A DNA stretch of 64,000 nucleotides. Source: Pseudomonas putida. Its GTDB lineage: Bacteria; Pseudomonadota; Gammaproteobacteria; Pseudomonadales; Pseudomonadaceae. Of the stretch, positions 55,306 through 63,748 are shown piece by piece (position 1 is the stretch's first letter; the number at the start of each line of letters is the position of its first letter). The notes below the pieces were generated by a model. That model was given only the letters and a program-made list of their open reading frames with translations, ran no database searches and was not told where the DNA came from. The position numbers were made by a program, and so were the translations under genes. The DNA is taken from assembly GCA_041879295.1 (NCBI GenBank), contig CP047153.1, positions 124,001-188,000 of the forward strand, given 5' to 3'.

Positions 55306-55353
55306 TTGCAACAAAAAGCCAACTATCTGTATTATCGCTACGTGTTATTTAGC
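55306..55353 (+). promoter_or_regulatory. Promoter with TATTAT and TACGYGTTATG box for the tra operon
   Basis: TTGCAA at 55306-55311, 18-bp spacer, TATTAT at 55330-55335, then TACGTGTTATTTAGC at 55339-55353. Confidence 0.7.
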
Positions 55354-55375
55354 ATTCCAAACCAACGAGTATCCT

Positions 55376-55987
55376 ATGATCACCTTGAACAGAGCCATTC
55401 TGCTTGCGTCGCTTGCGCTCTCAGCAAGCACCGCGGGTGCCGTTGATGTGCGACAGGTAGTGGTTCCAGACAGCTACGGCGTTGCGATTGAGCCCGCGCA
55501 TGCAGGGCACGCGCTTGTTGAATCCATTCGCGACACCCAGAAGAAAGCCGAATCTCCGGTCTGGACGGTGACTGAGCCAGCCAGGCCTCGGGCCCTGATG
55601 CCGGCAGAAGAGGCTCTGCTCGATGCAGAAGATGCAAAGATCGCCGAGGAGGCCCGTCACACGCGGACCACGCTCTACTTTGACTTCGACAAGAGCATGC
55701 CTACGGGCTGGTGGCCGCTGACCAACGTCATCGCTGACGCACTTCGCGTCGGCAGCACCATCACCCTGATCGGTTATGCGGACGAAGTGGGCGAGGCGAT
55801 TTACAACCAGCGCCTGTCCGAGAACCGCGCCATCGAAGCTGCGCGTTACCTGGTTCGGCACGGTGTTAAGAAGAAAAACATCAAGGTTTACGGCCGGGGC
55901 AAGCGTGACCCTGTATCTAGCTCCGATAGCTCGATGAACCGTCGGGTCGAGGTCGACATCGTTAAAGCTGCGGGGAAACCTCTGTGA
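55376..55987 (+). CDS. OmpA/MotB-domain periplasmic protein
   Basis: 203 aa, ATG at 55376. Signal peptide (about residues 1-22), a linker, then an OmpA_C domain: TLYFDFDKSMPTGWW, LIGYADEVGEAIYNQRLSEN and RGKRDPVSSSDSSMNRRVEV, which binds peptidoglycan. Directly coupled to traL (its TGA overlaps GTG), so it probably anchors the pilus machinery to the wall. Not part of the F plasmid set. Confidence 0.85.
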   Translation: MITLNRAILLASLALSASTAGAVDVRQVVVPDSYGVAIEPAHAGHALVESIRDTQKKAESPVWTVTEPARPRALMPAEEALLDAEDAKIAEEARHTRTTLYFDFDKSMPTGWWPLTNVIADALRVGSTITLIGYADEVGEAIYNQRLSENRAIEAARYLVRHGVKKKNIKVYGRGKRDPVSSSDSSMNRRVEVDIVKAAGKPL

Positions 55988-56268
55988 AGGAGATCGATAT
56001 CCCGCGCTACGTTGACAGTCAGACGCAATTACTTTTTTGGGAAATCGATGAGGCTGCGATCTTCATTGGCTGCCTGGGCGCAGGTATCGCACTGGGGGGC
56101 TGGGCAACCATCGCTTCCCTCGCCGGCGGCTGGTACGCAGTAAAGCGGTTTAAGCGTTTCAAGAGCGGTGCACTGGACGGCATTCTGCATCACCTCTGCT
56201 ACGAGGCAGGCGTCATGGGGCTGAATAAACACTACGACGACTCTTCGAAGCGCGACTACTTCTACTAA
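55984..56268 (+). CDS. traL: Pilus assembly protein TraL
   Basis: 94 aa from GTG at 55984 overlapping the preceding stop. Pattern IPRYVDSQTQLLFWEIDEAA, then a Gly-rich hydrophobic hairpin and a basic end (KRFKRFKSG), matching TraL/VirB3-like proteins of F-type systems. Inner-membrane component of the secretion channel. Confidence 0.88.
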   Translation: MKEIDIPRYVDSQTQLLFWEIDEAAIFIGCLGAGIALGGWATIASLAGGWYAVKRFKRFKSGALDGILHHLCYEAGVMGLNKHYDDSSKRDYFY

Positions 56269-56288
56269 AGCTTTCGAACGACTTTATT

Positions 56289-56310
56289 TGTACGCGTTAT
56301 GTATTCGATA
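56289..56310 (+). promoter_or_regulatory. TACGYGTTATG box upstream of traE
   Basis: TGTACGCGTTATGTATTCGA at 56289-56308, in the gap between traL and traE; probably a second start for the tra operon. Confidence 0.6.
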
Positions 56311-56326
56311 GCGCTTTGAGGCCGCA

Positions 56327-56959
56327 ATGAAGATCAAGAAAATGCAGAACACGATGGAAGGGCTGAAAAGTCTCAGAAACTTCCAGACCTTGTCGATCGC
56401 GTGCCTTTCGGTATCGGTCCTGCTGCTCACTTTCAACCAAATGGGGCAGCACGAAACCACACGTTTGGTGCCGCCGAACCTGGACAAGGCCGTGAAGGTT
56501 GGCTGGAACAACGCGGACGACGAGTACATCAAGTCCTTTGGCCTTTATGCCTCGACTTTGATGGGCAATGTCACGCCCAAGAACGTGAATTTCATTGCCG
56601 ACTCTGTTAGCGCCTTCGTTGATCCGAAGATCTACGCAGACGTGCGCAAGAAGATGTTCGTGTTGGCCAACGACCCCGTGTTCGCAACGAATGCTGGTTC
56701 TGTGTCCTGGAACGCCACTGACATCAGCTACGAGAAGGAGACGAAGAAGGTTTTCATTCTCGGTTCGATGGAGTCTCGCAGCGCAACCGGCAAGCCCAAA
56801 CCGGACTACCAAGTGGTCGAGTACGTCATCGAGATGCGTGCGGGCCGCCCTTGGATCACGGGTATGGACCACTACCCAGGCAGCACCCCAAAAACACTCA
56901 AGTGGCTTCAGTCTCACCCGCCTAAGCCAGCAGAACCAACCAAGGAGGCGCTTCAGTGA
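56327..56959 (+). CDS. traE: Pilus assembly protein TraE
   Basis: 210 aa, ATG at 56327. One N-terminal transmembrane helix (about residues 20-38) then a periplasmic domain (ADDEYIKSFGLYASTLMGNV, NVNFIADSVSAFVDP), typical TraE/VirB8-like. Inner-membrane scaffold of the mating channel. Overlaps traK by 4 bp. Confidence 0.9.
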   Translation: MKIKKMQNTMEGLKSLRNFQTLSIACLSVSVLLLTFNQMGQHETTRLVPPNLDKAVKVGWNNADDEYIKSFGLYASTLMGNVTPKNVNFIADSVSAFVDPKIYADVRKKMFVLANDPVFATNAGSVSWNATDISYEKETKKVFILGSMESRSATGKPKPDYQVVEYVIEMRAGRPWITGMDHYPGSTPKTLKWLQSHPPKPAEPTKEALQ

Positions 56960-57801
56960 AACGCTCAGCCATTGCTCTAGTCGTGCTGGCCACCATCCAT
57001 GCATCCATCTCATGGGCTGATGGGATGGCGGAAGTAAAATTGCCGCCTGTTCCTACGGCAGCAAAACGAGTCAAACCTGTCGAAGCGCAGCCTCTGCCTG
57101 GCTTGGGCGTTATGCCTGGCGCCGAATCTGATTCGCGCACCCAGGTAGTTCGCGTGAGCTCGGACCGTAACGAAGTTATTTACGTTTCGAACATCTTGCC
57201 GAACCGGATTTCCACTCCGTTCGCTTCGCCTAAAGCAGTCGACCAGCAACCTGATGATTTGGATATCAGTACGATCGGCCAATCGCTTTATGCGACGATG
57301 AAGACGAAGGATAAGCCAGTCGCACTGTACGTGACTGGTTCTAATCCAAACGACCCGGTCATTTCTTTGACCCTGATTCCGAAGGAGCTCCCACAGCAGA
57401 CCATTACGCTGCAACTGGACAAGCCGATGGTGGAAACTGGCGGTCATGCGTCCGAGAACCATGCGCCCGACAGCAACAACTACACCGATACTATTCGTTA
57501 CGTGTTGCGAGAAGCAGCTCTCGGCAAAACCCCTGAAGGCTTCAGTGAAGGTCTGTTGCCTGCGTCGGCCGCGAACATTGGCAACGTAATTGCCTATCCA
57601 AAAGTTCGTTACTCCGGCCCAGAGTACGATATTTATCGTTACAGCCTGCAAGGAACGTCCAAAACCGACGTCGATCTTGATGAAGGTACGTTCTACAGCG
57701 ATGGTGTCCGCGCTGTGTCTTTCTTCCCGACAGCCACCCTACGTGCCGGCATGACCACTGATGTGTTCATCGTCTCTGATAAGTCGGCTACGGGGAATTA
57801 A
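56956..57801 (+). CDS. traK: Conjugal transfer secretin-like protein TraK
   Basis: 281 aa, ATG at 56956 overlapping traE. Signal peptide (about 1-21), then VVRVSSDRNEVIYVSNILPN and RISTPF, the conserved TraK core, and a C-terminal beta-rich half. VirB9-like outer-membrane core subunit, working with TraB and TraV. Confidence 0.88.
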   Translation: MKRSAIALVVLATIHASISWADGMAEVKLPPVPTAAKRVKPVEAQPLPGLGVMPGAESDSRTQVVRVSSDRNEVIYVSNILPNRISTPFASPKAVDQQPDDLDISTIGQSLYATMKTKDKPVALYVTGSNPNDPVISLTLIPKELPQQTITLQLDKPMVETGGHASENHAPDSNNYTDTIRYVLREAALGKTPEGFSEGLLPASAANIGNVIAYPKVRYSGPEYDIYRYSLQGTSKTDVDLDEGTFYSDGVRAVSFFPTATLRAGMTTDVFIVSDKSATGN

Positions 57802-57803
57802 GC

Positions 57804-59006
57804 ATGGCTATCAAAGACCAGCTGAAAGATAAGTGGCAAGATCTTAGCCCAGGCGTTCGATCGACAATTGCAATTATTGGCCTTTTAGGCTTCTTGATGA
57901 TTGTCGGCTCTGTAATTGTTGGCAATGACAAGCCCAAGAACAATACGAAAACCGAAGGCACTTCCGACACCAAGCTGCTCTTGCCTCGTGGAGATAATAA
58001 TACTCCTGAGCAGATCATGGCTAAATTGGCTTTACAGGACAAACGTTTTAAAGAGATCGGCCAATCGCTCAAGCAGATGGAGCAAGATCGCAAAGATGAT
58101 CGCCTACGCGCCCTTGAAGAAGAACGACTGCGGGGGCAACGGCCTGACCCTGTTACCCAGGACACGCTTCGCGAGCTGAAGCGCTTGGGTGATCGGATGG
58201 ACAAACTGGAGCTTAGCAAGGGCGGTACCGCTCCAGCTCTGAATGCTGCGTTGCCAGGCTATGAAAGCGCAGCTGGCACTGGTGAAGCCCTGCAAGAGCC
58301 GAAACCGAAGGTAGCAACCCTGCGGGTCACTGGCGGTACCCAAACGGCCCGGAATGAGGCCCCGAAGCAGGCAGAGAAGCCGACCCCGGCGATGCCAGCC
58401 GGTTCGTTCTTCGAAGGTGTGCTGCTGAACGGTATGGACGCGCCAACCAGCTCCACAACGCAGAAAAACCCTGTGCCGACGACCATGCGAATCAAGTCTG
58501 ACGCCGTACTGCCAAACAAGTACAGCGTCGATGTTAAAGAATGTTTTGCGCTCGCTTCTGGCTACGGTGTTCTTTCCAGTGAGCGCGCTATGCTCCGGAC
58601 AGAATCTTTCTCTTGCGTACGCAAAGACGGAAAGATCATCGAAGGGAAGATGGAAGGTTACATCGTTGGCGAGGACGGGCGGGTCGGTATGCGTGGTCGA
58701 CTCGTGTCCAAGCAGGGCCAGATGATTGCCAAAACTTTGGTTGCCGGCGGTCTCTCGGGCCTCGCACAGGGCATGACACCACAAACAATCCCGCAGTTGA
58801 GCCTGGGTGACAGCAGCACCACTCAAACCCAAAGCGCTGACACATCGACCATTCTGCAAACTGGTGTTGCTAAAGGGTTCTCTACTTCCGCGAATGAAAT
58901 TGCCAAATTCTACATGGAGATGGCTCGCGAAATGACTCCGGTAGTTGAGATCGACGCCGGCCGCAAAGTTACGATCATGCTGGTGAAAGGGATCGAACTG
59001 AAATGA
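57804..59006 (+). CDS. traB: Conjugal transfer protein TraB (VirB10-like)
   Basis: 400 aa, ATG at 57804. N-terminal transmembrane segment (about 19-39), a Glu/Lys-rich coiled coil (about 65-140), Pro-rich linker, then the TraB/TrbI beta-barrel domain (PAGSFFEGVLLNGMDAPTSS, CFALASGYGVLSSERAMLRT). Spans both membranes in the core complex. Overlaps traV. Confidence 0.9.
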   Translation: MAIKDQLKDKWQDLSPGVRSTIAIIGLLGFLMIVGSVIVGNDKPKNNTKTEGTSDTKLLLPRGDNNTPEQIMAKLALQDKRFKEIGQSLKQMEQDRKDDRLRALEEERLRGQRPDPVTQDTLRELKRLGDRMDKLELSKGGTAPALNAALPGYESAAGTGEALQEPKPKVATLRVTGGTQTARNEAPKQAEKPTPAMPAGSFFEGVLLNGMDAPTSSTTQKNPVPTTMRIKSDAVLPNKYSVDVKECFALASGYGVLSSERAMLRTESFSCVRKDGKIIEGKMEGYIVGEDGRVGMRGRLVSKQGQMIAKTLVAGGLSGLAQGMTPQTIPQLSLGDSSTTQTQSADTSTILQTGVAKGFSTSANEIAKFYMEMAREMTPVVEIDAGRKVTIMLVKGIELK

Positions 59007-59020
59007 TGAAAGGTAATCAT

Positions 59021-59629
59021 ATGAAACGTACTGCATTAGTCGCAGCGCTGTTGCCTATTGCTCTTCTGAGTGGTTGTTCGTCCTGGTTGAATACCGCCGG
59101 CGATGACGAGTTCTCATGCCCAGGCATGCCGCAAGGCATCATTTGTAAGTCGCCAATGGCTGTTTACAAGTCCACAGAACAGAGCCCAGCGCTGACCGAC
59201 AGCGATATGCCAATTGGTCAGAAGGCACCGAACGTAAAGTACGGTGACGACATGGGAAAGACTGCCGGCTCTGAGCATAACCTCAAGGTATCCAATGGTG
59301 TGCCAGGGCCAGCTGTTGCGGATCTTGCTCGACCGGTTCGAGTTCCAGCCCAAGTCATGCGCATCTGGATCGCTCCGTGGATCGACAGCAAGGACGATTT
59401 GCACTTTCCGTCCTACCTCTTTACCGAGATTCAGCCACGCACTTGGTCGTTCGGAAAATCCGAATACTCAGGCCAAGGCATGGTTGTTCCTCACCTTGAG
59501 TTAACCGCTGTACCGCCAGTCAATGTTGCCGCCCCTAAATCGGAAAACGTTGCTGCAGAACCAACCAATTACGGACCGCAAGTTACGTCGTCCGCAATCC
59601 CATCCACAACTGACATCAATCTGAACTGA
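59021..59629 (+). CDS. traV: Outer-membrane lipoprotein TraV
   Basis: 202 aa. ATG at 59021 with AAAGG 7 bases upstream; ATGs at 59003/59006 overlap traB and are less likely. Lipoprotein signal with lipobox LLSGC (Cys19). Mature part has DEFSCPGMPQGIICKSPMAV and RIWIAPWIDSKDDLHFPSYL, as in TraV. Outer-membrane anchor of the core complex. Confidence 0.9.
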   Translation: MKRTALVAALLPIALLSGCSSWLNTAGDDEFSCPGMPQGIICKSPMAVYKSTEQSPALTDSDMPIGQKAPNVKYGDDMGKTAGSEHNLKVSNGVPGPAVADLARPVRVPAQVMRIWIAPWIDSKDDLHFPSYLFTEIQPRTWSFGKSEYSGQGMVVPHLELTAVPPVNVAAPKSENVAAEPTNYGPQVTSSAIPSTTDINLN

Positions 59630-59648
59630 TAACACTGGGAGCTACACA

Positions 59649-59990
59649 ATGACCGCACAAATCGCACAAATCGAAACCACCGCAGTAGCCGCTGCTCCAT
59701 TCAAGAAAATCGACAAACGTGCCCTGGTGAGCATGGCTGTGGTCGGTCTGGCTGTCGCCGTCGACGTGACCGCCGGCTCCGACTCCACCTTCACCGAGAT
59801 CGTCACCAGCCTCGACGGTTGGATGACCGGCTCCCTCGGTAAGGTCTTTGCCCTGGGTGCCCTCGGTACCGGCCTGGCAATCGGCGTGGTCAAGCAATCG
59901 GTCATGGCCGTTGTGACCGGCGTAGCCGTAGCGCTCTCTGCAAGCGTTGGCCCAGGCGTACTGACCAACATCTTCACCGCAACGCTGTAA
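59649..59990 (+). CDS. traA: Pilin TraA (VirB2/TrbC-like)
   Basis: 113 aa, ATG at 59649 behind CTGGGAGCTACACA. About 45-residue leader followed by two hydrophobic helices (VSMAVVGLAVAVDVTAG and a C-terminal MAVVTGVAVALSASVGP) with a short polar loop containing Gly/Lys, the layout of F-type pilins. Processed in the inner membrane, then polymerised. The strong terminator just after it would raise pilin over the downstream genes. Confidence 0.8.
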   Translation: MTAQIAQIETTAVAAAPFKKIDKRALVSMAVVGLAVAVDVTAGSDSTFTEIVTSLDGWMTGSLGKVFALGALGTGLAIGVVKQSVMAVVTGVAVALSASVGPGVLTNIFTATL

Positions 59991-59998
59991 CGCCCCTC

Positions 59999-60028
59999 AA
60001 GGCGCACTAGGTCGCTAGTGCGCCTTTT
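59999..60028 (+). terminator. Terminator/attenuator after the pilin gene
   Basis: AAGGCGCACTA / TAGTGCGCCTT perfect 11-bp stem and TTTTC inside the tra operon. Confidence 0.8.
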
Positions 60029-60087
60029 CAACTGGCTCTGCCTGCGGGTTGCCCTCCAGGCCTTCCAAGCCTACTCAACCACCACAT

Positions 60088-62535
60088 ATGGCGAACAGTG
60101 AAATGGCAGCTTCGAAAGCGACGCTCAAAGGGGATAGAACATCCACCCCTCAAAAAAAACTCAATGTCAGGGCTATCGACCCCGACTCAAAAGTATTCTT
60201 TTGCTCCGACGGGAATGAACATTACCTCGGGGCATGTTTTGTATCTGACGCCCTGACAGGCGCCAGCTCCTCGACCGTCGACAAGCTTCAGTCTGCCCTG
60301 AGCATGAACTTCGCGGCAGGCACCTACATTCAGATCGCAATGCTTGAAAGCCCCGATGTCGGCGAATACATCGATGCCTATTTGAACAGCAAGCCAGCGC
60401 TGAACCCGATTCTCAAGGCTCTCTCACGCCAGCACGCCAACCTGATTAACGGTGGCGTTGATAATCCGCTGGTTCAGCGGAGTGGTGTGATGCTGAATCG
60501 TCAGCGCGTCATCGTGACCGTGAAGTTCCCTTGCCGCACCGATAGCCCCGATGACGCAGACATCGCGGCGACGAAAGAATCGGCCGACCGGGTCACGGAA
60601 GCGCTCAAAGCAGCGTCGCTGAATCTGTTCCAGCTCGATGCAGTTGGCTATCTGGTGCTCATGCGAATCCTCACGAAGCTGTGGGATGCTCCTCGGTCGC
60701 ACTACGATGAAGATCAACTGATCAAGGACCAGGTCTACTACCCTGGCGACTCCATCAACTACGATGACCCGTCGACCATCAATTTCAATGACGGCGCCCA
60801 CTATGCGAAAGCGCTGAGTGTCAAACACTTCCCTCAGAAAACCAGCCTCGCAATCATGAACCACATGATCGGCGACCCGAACGGGCTTTCGAACCAGATC
60901 ACCGACCCGTACTACATGGTGCTGACCATCCACTACCCTGACCAGGTCGTGAAGAAGGACGAAGTCAAGCAAACGTCCTCGATCATCAACCACCAGGTCT
61001 TTGGGCCCACAGCTCACCTGATACCCATCCTCAGCTACAAGAAAAAGGGCATCGACACCCTGGTTCATGAGATCGACGGCAAGGGTGCGATCATCGTTGA
61101 GGTGAACTTTACGATTTTCCTGTTCTCGCGTGACAAGCAGCGCCTGAACAAGTTGTCCGCGGGCCTGCAGGCTTACTACACCTCTCTGGCTTTCGAGCTC
61201 CGGGAAGACAGGCGCATCCTTGAAGCTCTCTGGAACAACCTGCTGCCACTCAATACGTCCAATGAAGGCGTCAAGAACCTCTATCGCTTCCATACGATGG
61301 CAGTGCGACATGCCTGTCAGTTCCTACCGATACTCGGCGAATGGACAGGTAGCGGCATGGGTGGGGCAATGCTGCTGCTCACGCGCCGTGGCCAGCCTGC
61401 TTTGGTTGATCTGTACGAGTCGAGTACCAACTACAGCGGGATCATTTTTGCTGAGGCCGGCGCTGGCAAGTCGTTCTTCACACAGAAAATCGCCGCCGAC
61501 TACCTCGCTGCAGGCGCAAAATTGTGGGTGATCGACGCCGGCCGGAGTTACCTGAAGCTGTGCAAGATGGTTGGTGGCGAATTCATCGAGTTCAAGCCTG
61601 AGTCGGATGTATGCCTGAACCCGTTCACGCATGTTGAAGACTTGCACGAGGAAATGGACATCCTCAAAGCCACCATCGCCAAAATGGCCGCACCGGAGGA
61701 CACGCTTAACGATTACCAGCTGTCCCGTGTCGAGCAGGCCATTACCAGTACCTGGGAGAAGTTCGGCAACGCCGCAAATATCACCGCTGTTGCAGACTGG
61801 TTCATCAATCAATCGGATGACGAAGAGTGCCGGCGCTTGGGCCGCCAGCTGTTCCCGTTTGCCGGTGGTCAGTACACCAAATGGTTCGATGGTGAGAACA
61901 ACCTGGACATGAGCAACGCGTTCATCTGCATGGAGCTGAGCGATCTGAAGGGGCGCCCAGCTCTTCAGCAGGTGGTCCTCCTGCAGTTGATCTCGCGCAT
62001 CAACCACGACATGTACAAGGCGCAGCTGGGTGAGCGAGGCCGGAAGAAAATCCTCATCGTCGATGAGGCCTGGGAGATGCTCGACGATCCAATGATGGCC
62101 AAGGCCATGGTTGCTGCTTACCGCAAAGCGCGGAAAGAAGATGGTGCGGTGCTGGTAGTAACGCAGGCTATTGGCGACGTCTATGCGTCGAAAAACACCG
62201 AGGCAATCGCCGCAAACTCGGCCTGGCAGTTCATCCTGCAGCAGAAGTCCGAATCGATCGACTCGGCCATCGACAGCAAGCAGTTCAAGATCGAACCTTA
62301 CGGGGCTCACATGCTGAAGACGGTACACACCATGCCCGGCAAGTACAGCGAGATTATGGTCAAGCGTAGCGAAACCGATTGGGGCATCGTGCGCCTTGTT
62401 GTGGATGAGTTCCACAACGTGACGTTCTCCTCGAAAGGGGCAGCCCGCAACGAGATTCTTGATGATCTTGACCGTGGGGTCGATGCGGTAGAGGCAGTGA
62501 ACAATTACATGGCCCGCCAGAGCTCTGCGGCGTAA
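60088..62535 (+). CDS. traC: Conjugal transfer ATPase TraC (VirB4-like)
   Basis: 815 aa from ATG at 60088 (ATG 60103 also possible; neither has a clear SD). N-terminal TraC_F-type domain (DGNEHYLGACFVSDALTGAS), P-loop FAEAGAGKSFFTQ at about 454-466, Walker B KKILIVDEAWEMLDDP at about 652-667 and a C-terminal VTQAIGDVYASKNTEAIAAN. Powers pilus assembly. Full length for the family. Confidence 0.93.
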   Translation: MANSEMAASKATLKGDRTSTPQKKLNVRAIDPDSKVFFCSDGNEHYLGACFVSDALTGASSSTVDKLQSALSMNFAAGTYIQIAMLESPDVGEYIDAYLNSKPALNPILKALSRQHANLINGGVDNPLVQRSGVMLNRQRVIVTVKFPCRTDSPDDADIAATKESADRVTEALKAASLNLFQLDAVGYLVLMRILTKLWDAPRSHYDEDQLIKDQVYYPGDSINYDDPSTINFNDGAHYAKALSVKHFPQKTSLAIMNHMIGDPNGLSNQITDPYYMVLTIHYPDQVVKKDEVKQTSSIINHQVFGPTAHLIPILSYKKKGIDTLVHEIDGKGAIIVEVNFTIFLFSRDKQRLNKLSAGLQAYYTSLAFELREDRRILEALWNNLLPLNTSNEGVKNLYRFHTMAVRHACQFLPILGEWTGSGMGGAMLLLTRRGQPALVDLYESSTNYSGIIFAEAGAGKSFFTQKIAADYLAAGAKLWVIDAGRSYLKLCKMVGGEFIEFKPESDVCLNPFTHVEDLHEEMDILKATIAKMAAPEDTLNDYQLSRVEQAITSTWEKFGNAANITAVADWFINQSDDEECRRLGRQLFPFAGGQYTKWFDGENNLDMSNAFICMELSDLKGRPALQQVVLLQLISRINHDMYKAQLGERGRKKILIVDEAWEMLDDPMMAKAMVAAYRKARKEDGAVLVVTQAIGDVYASKNTEAIAANSAWQFILQQKSESIDSAIDSKQFKIEPYGAHMLKTVHTMPGKYSEIMVKRSETDWGIVRLVVDEFHNVTFSSKGAARNEILDDLDRGVDAVEAVNNYMARQSSAA

Positions 62536-62585
62536 TCAGGCCAGCAAGCAGTCAGCACCTGCACCATCACCACCACTGCAATAAA

Positions 62586-62612
62586 AAGCCCGGCCATGCG
62601 CCGGGCTTTTTA
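62586..62612 (+). terminator. Rho-independent terminator after traC
   Basis: AAGCCCGGC / GCCGGGCTT stem plus five T. Confidence 0.88.
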
Positions 62613-62631
62613 TTGCGGCAAACTGATACTG

Positions 62632-62658
62632 TGGTCGTAGTGCTACGTGTTATGCTTG
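62632..62658 (+). promoter_or_regulatory. TACGYGTTATG box upstream of the trbI-like gene
   Basis: GTCGTAGTGC then TACGTGTTATGCTTG at 62644-62658; third such box in the tra region. Confidence 0.6.
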
Positions 62659-62715
62659 CAAAAATAACTGCGCATTGAGCGCTACCTCTTTCCACCGCTA
62701 CTAGGGAACGCCACG

Positions 62716-63180
62716 ATGACTGATACAGCGAATAGCCAACAACAACAGCCTGGGGAGCAAATCCGCCCTGATGATGACCAGGTAAGGACTAAGCCAGCAC
62801 AGGGTGGCAAAGCCCAGCAAGCACCTGCAGGGGTTTCCTTTCTGACATGCGCCTTCGTGGCTCTCGCTGTATCCGGCTTCACCAGCTTCATGGCTTATCA
62901 CTTCGCCGGGCAGAACCTCAGTTCGGGAGCACAGGTAGTGCTGGTTGATGGCACCAAGCTCGCCAATGCGCAGATGAAGCGTACTCTCGATAAGGCCGGC
63001 TTAAGCCCTGAGCAAGCGCAAGCCGACGGCCTTGCATTCGTGACAGAACTTCAAAATGTACTGAAGGGGTACACAGATTCAGGGGTGCTGGTGATCAACT
63101 CATCGGTAGCCCTAAACGCACCCGCGGGGCTGAACGTTACCGGCCAGGTTGCACAGCACCTTGGCCTTGAGCTGGAGTGA
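62716..63180 (+). CDS. TrbI-like (F-type) transfer protein
   Basis: 154 aa, ATG at 62716 after AGGGAACGCCACG. Polar, Gln-rich N-terminus, one transmembrane helix (about 40-62), periplasmic tail (VVLVDGTKLANAQMKRTLDK). Size, topology and place between traC and an S26 peptidase fit F-type TrbI, which affects pilus retraction. Sequence match is weak, so the name is by context. Confidence 0.6.
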   Translation: MTDTANSQQQQPGEQIRPDDDQVRTKPAQGGKAQQAPAGVSFLTCAFVALAVSGFTSFMAYHFAGQNLSSGAQVVLVDGTKLANAQMKRTLDKAGLSPEQAQADGLAFVTELQNVLKGYTDSGVLVINSSVALNAPAGLNVTGQVAQHLGLELE

Positions 63181-63184
63181 TCGC

Positions 63185-63748
63185 ATGAACTCTAAAGCAC
63201 TGGCGTCTCGACTGGTGTCCCCGCTCAAAACCCTTCGGACAGACAAAGCACGGCTTCGATTTCTTCGAAACTCGCTCATAGGTATCGCCGCTGCGTTCAT
63301 CGTTGCAATTGCGGCCGTTACGACGTTTCGCCAGGACTACCGGATCGGTGTTGATCTTGCGTCAGTCCGTTGCCTGCCCTGGCGCCTGTACATGATCACT
63401 TATGGCCAGCCTGCTGACCTCAAACGGGGTGATTTCGTCGCATTCGTGCCGAAAGGCGGCCTCATGGGCGAGCACTTCGAAGGGAAGACCGTTGGAAAGA
63501 TGGTCGCAGGCCTCCCGGGTGACAAGCTGGTCGTGAAGAACAACGTCGCCTACATCGGCGATCGACTGATCGGTGAGCTGGACCTTATCGAAAAGCTGGG
63601 CAAGAAGTCCGGCGATTTCGACCGTGTCATGACAGTACCGGCCGGCAAGATTCTGGTCATTGGGACTGAGCCAAGGAGCTATGACGGCCGCTACTGGGGC
63701 TTCCTAGATTCGAAGCTGATCATTGGCAAGGTAGGGCCCATCATCTGA
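63185..63748 (+). CDS. S26-family conjugative signal peptidase (TraF/TrhF type)
   Basis: 187 aa, ATG at 63185. One transmembrane helix (about 35-53), then VDLASVRCLPWRLYMI, GKMVAGLPGDKLVV (putative Lys base) and DGRYWGFLDSKLIIGKV. This is the layout of plasmid-type S26 peptidases that mature the pilin or other transfer proteins. In the first box, Cys stands where the usual nucleophile Ser (S-x-P) would be. Co-transcribed with trbI-like and traF. Confidence 0.8.
   Translation: MNSKALASRLVSPLKTLRTDKARLRFLRNSLIGIAAAFIVAIAAVTTFRQDYRIGVDLASVRCLPWRLYMITYGQPADLKRGDFVAFVPKGGLMGEHFEGKTVGKMVAGLPGDKLVVKNNVAYIGDRLIGELDLIEKLGKKSGDFDRVMTVPAGKILVIGTEPRSYDGRYWGFLDSKLIIGKVGPII

Noticed and set aside
61324..62415. 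Long minus-strand ORF
   Set aside because: Antisense shadow of traC.
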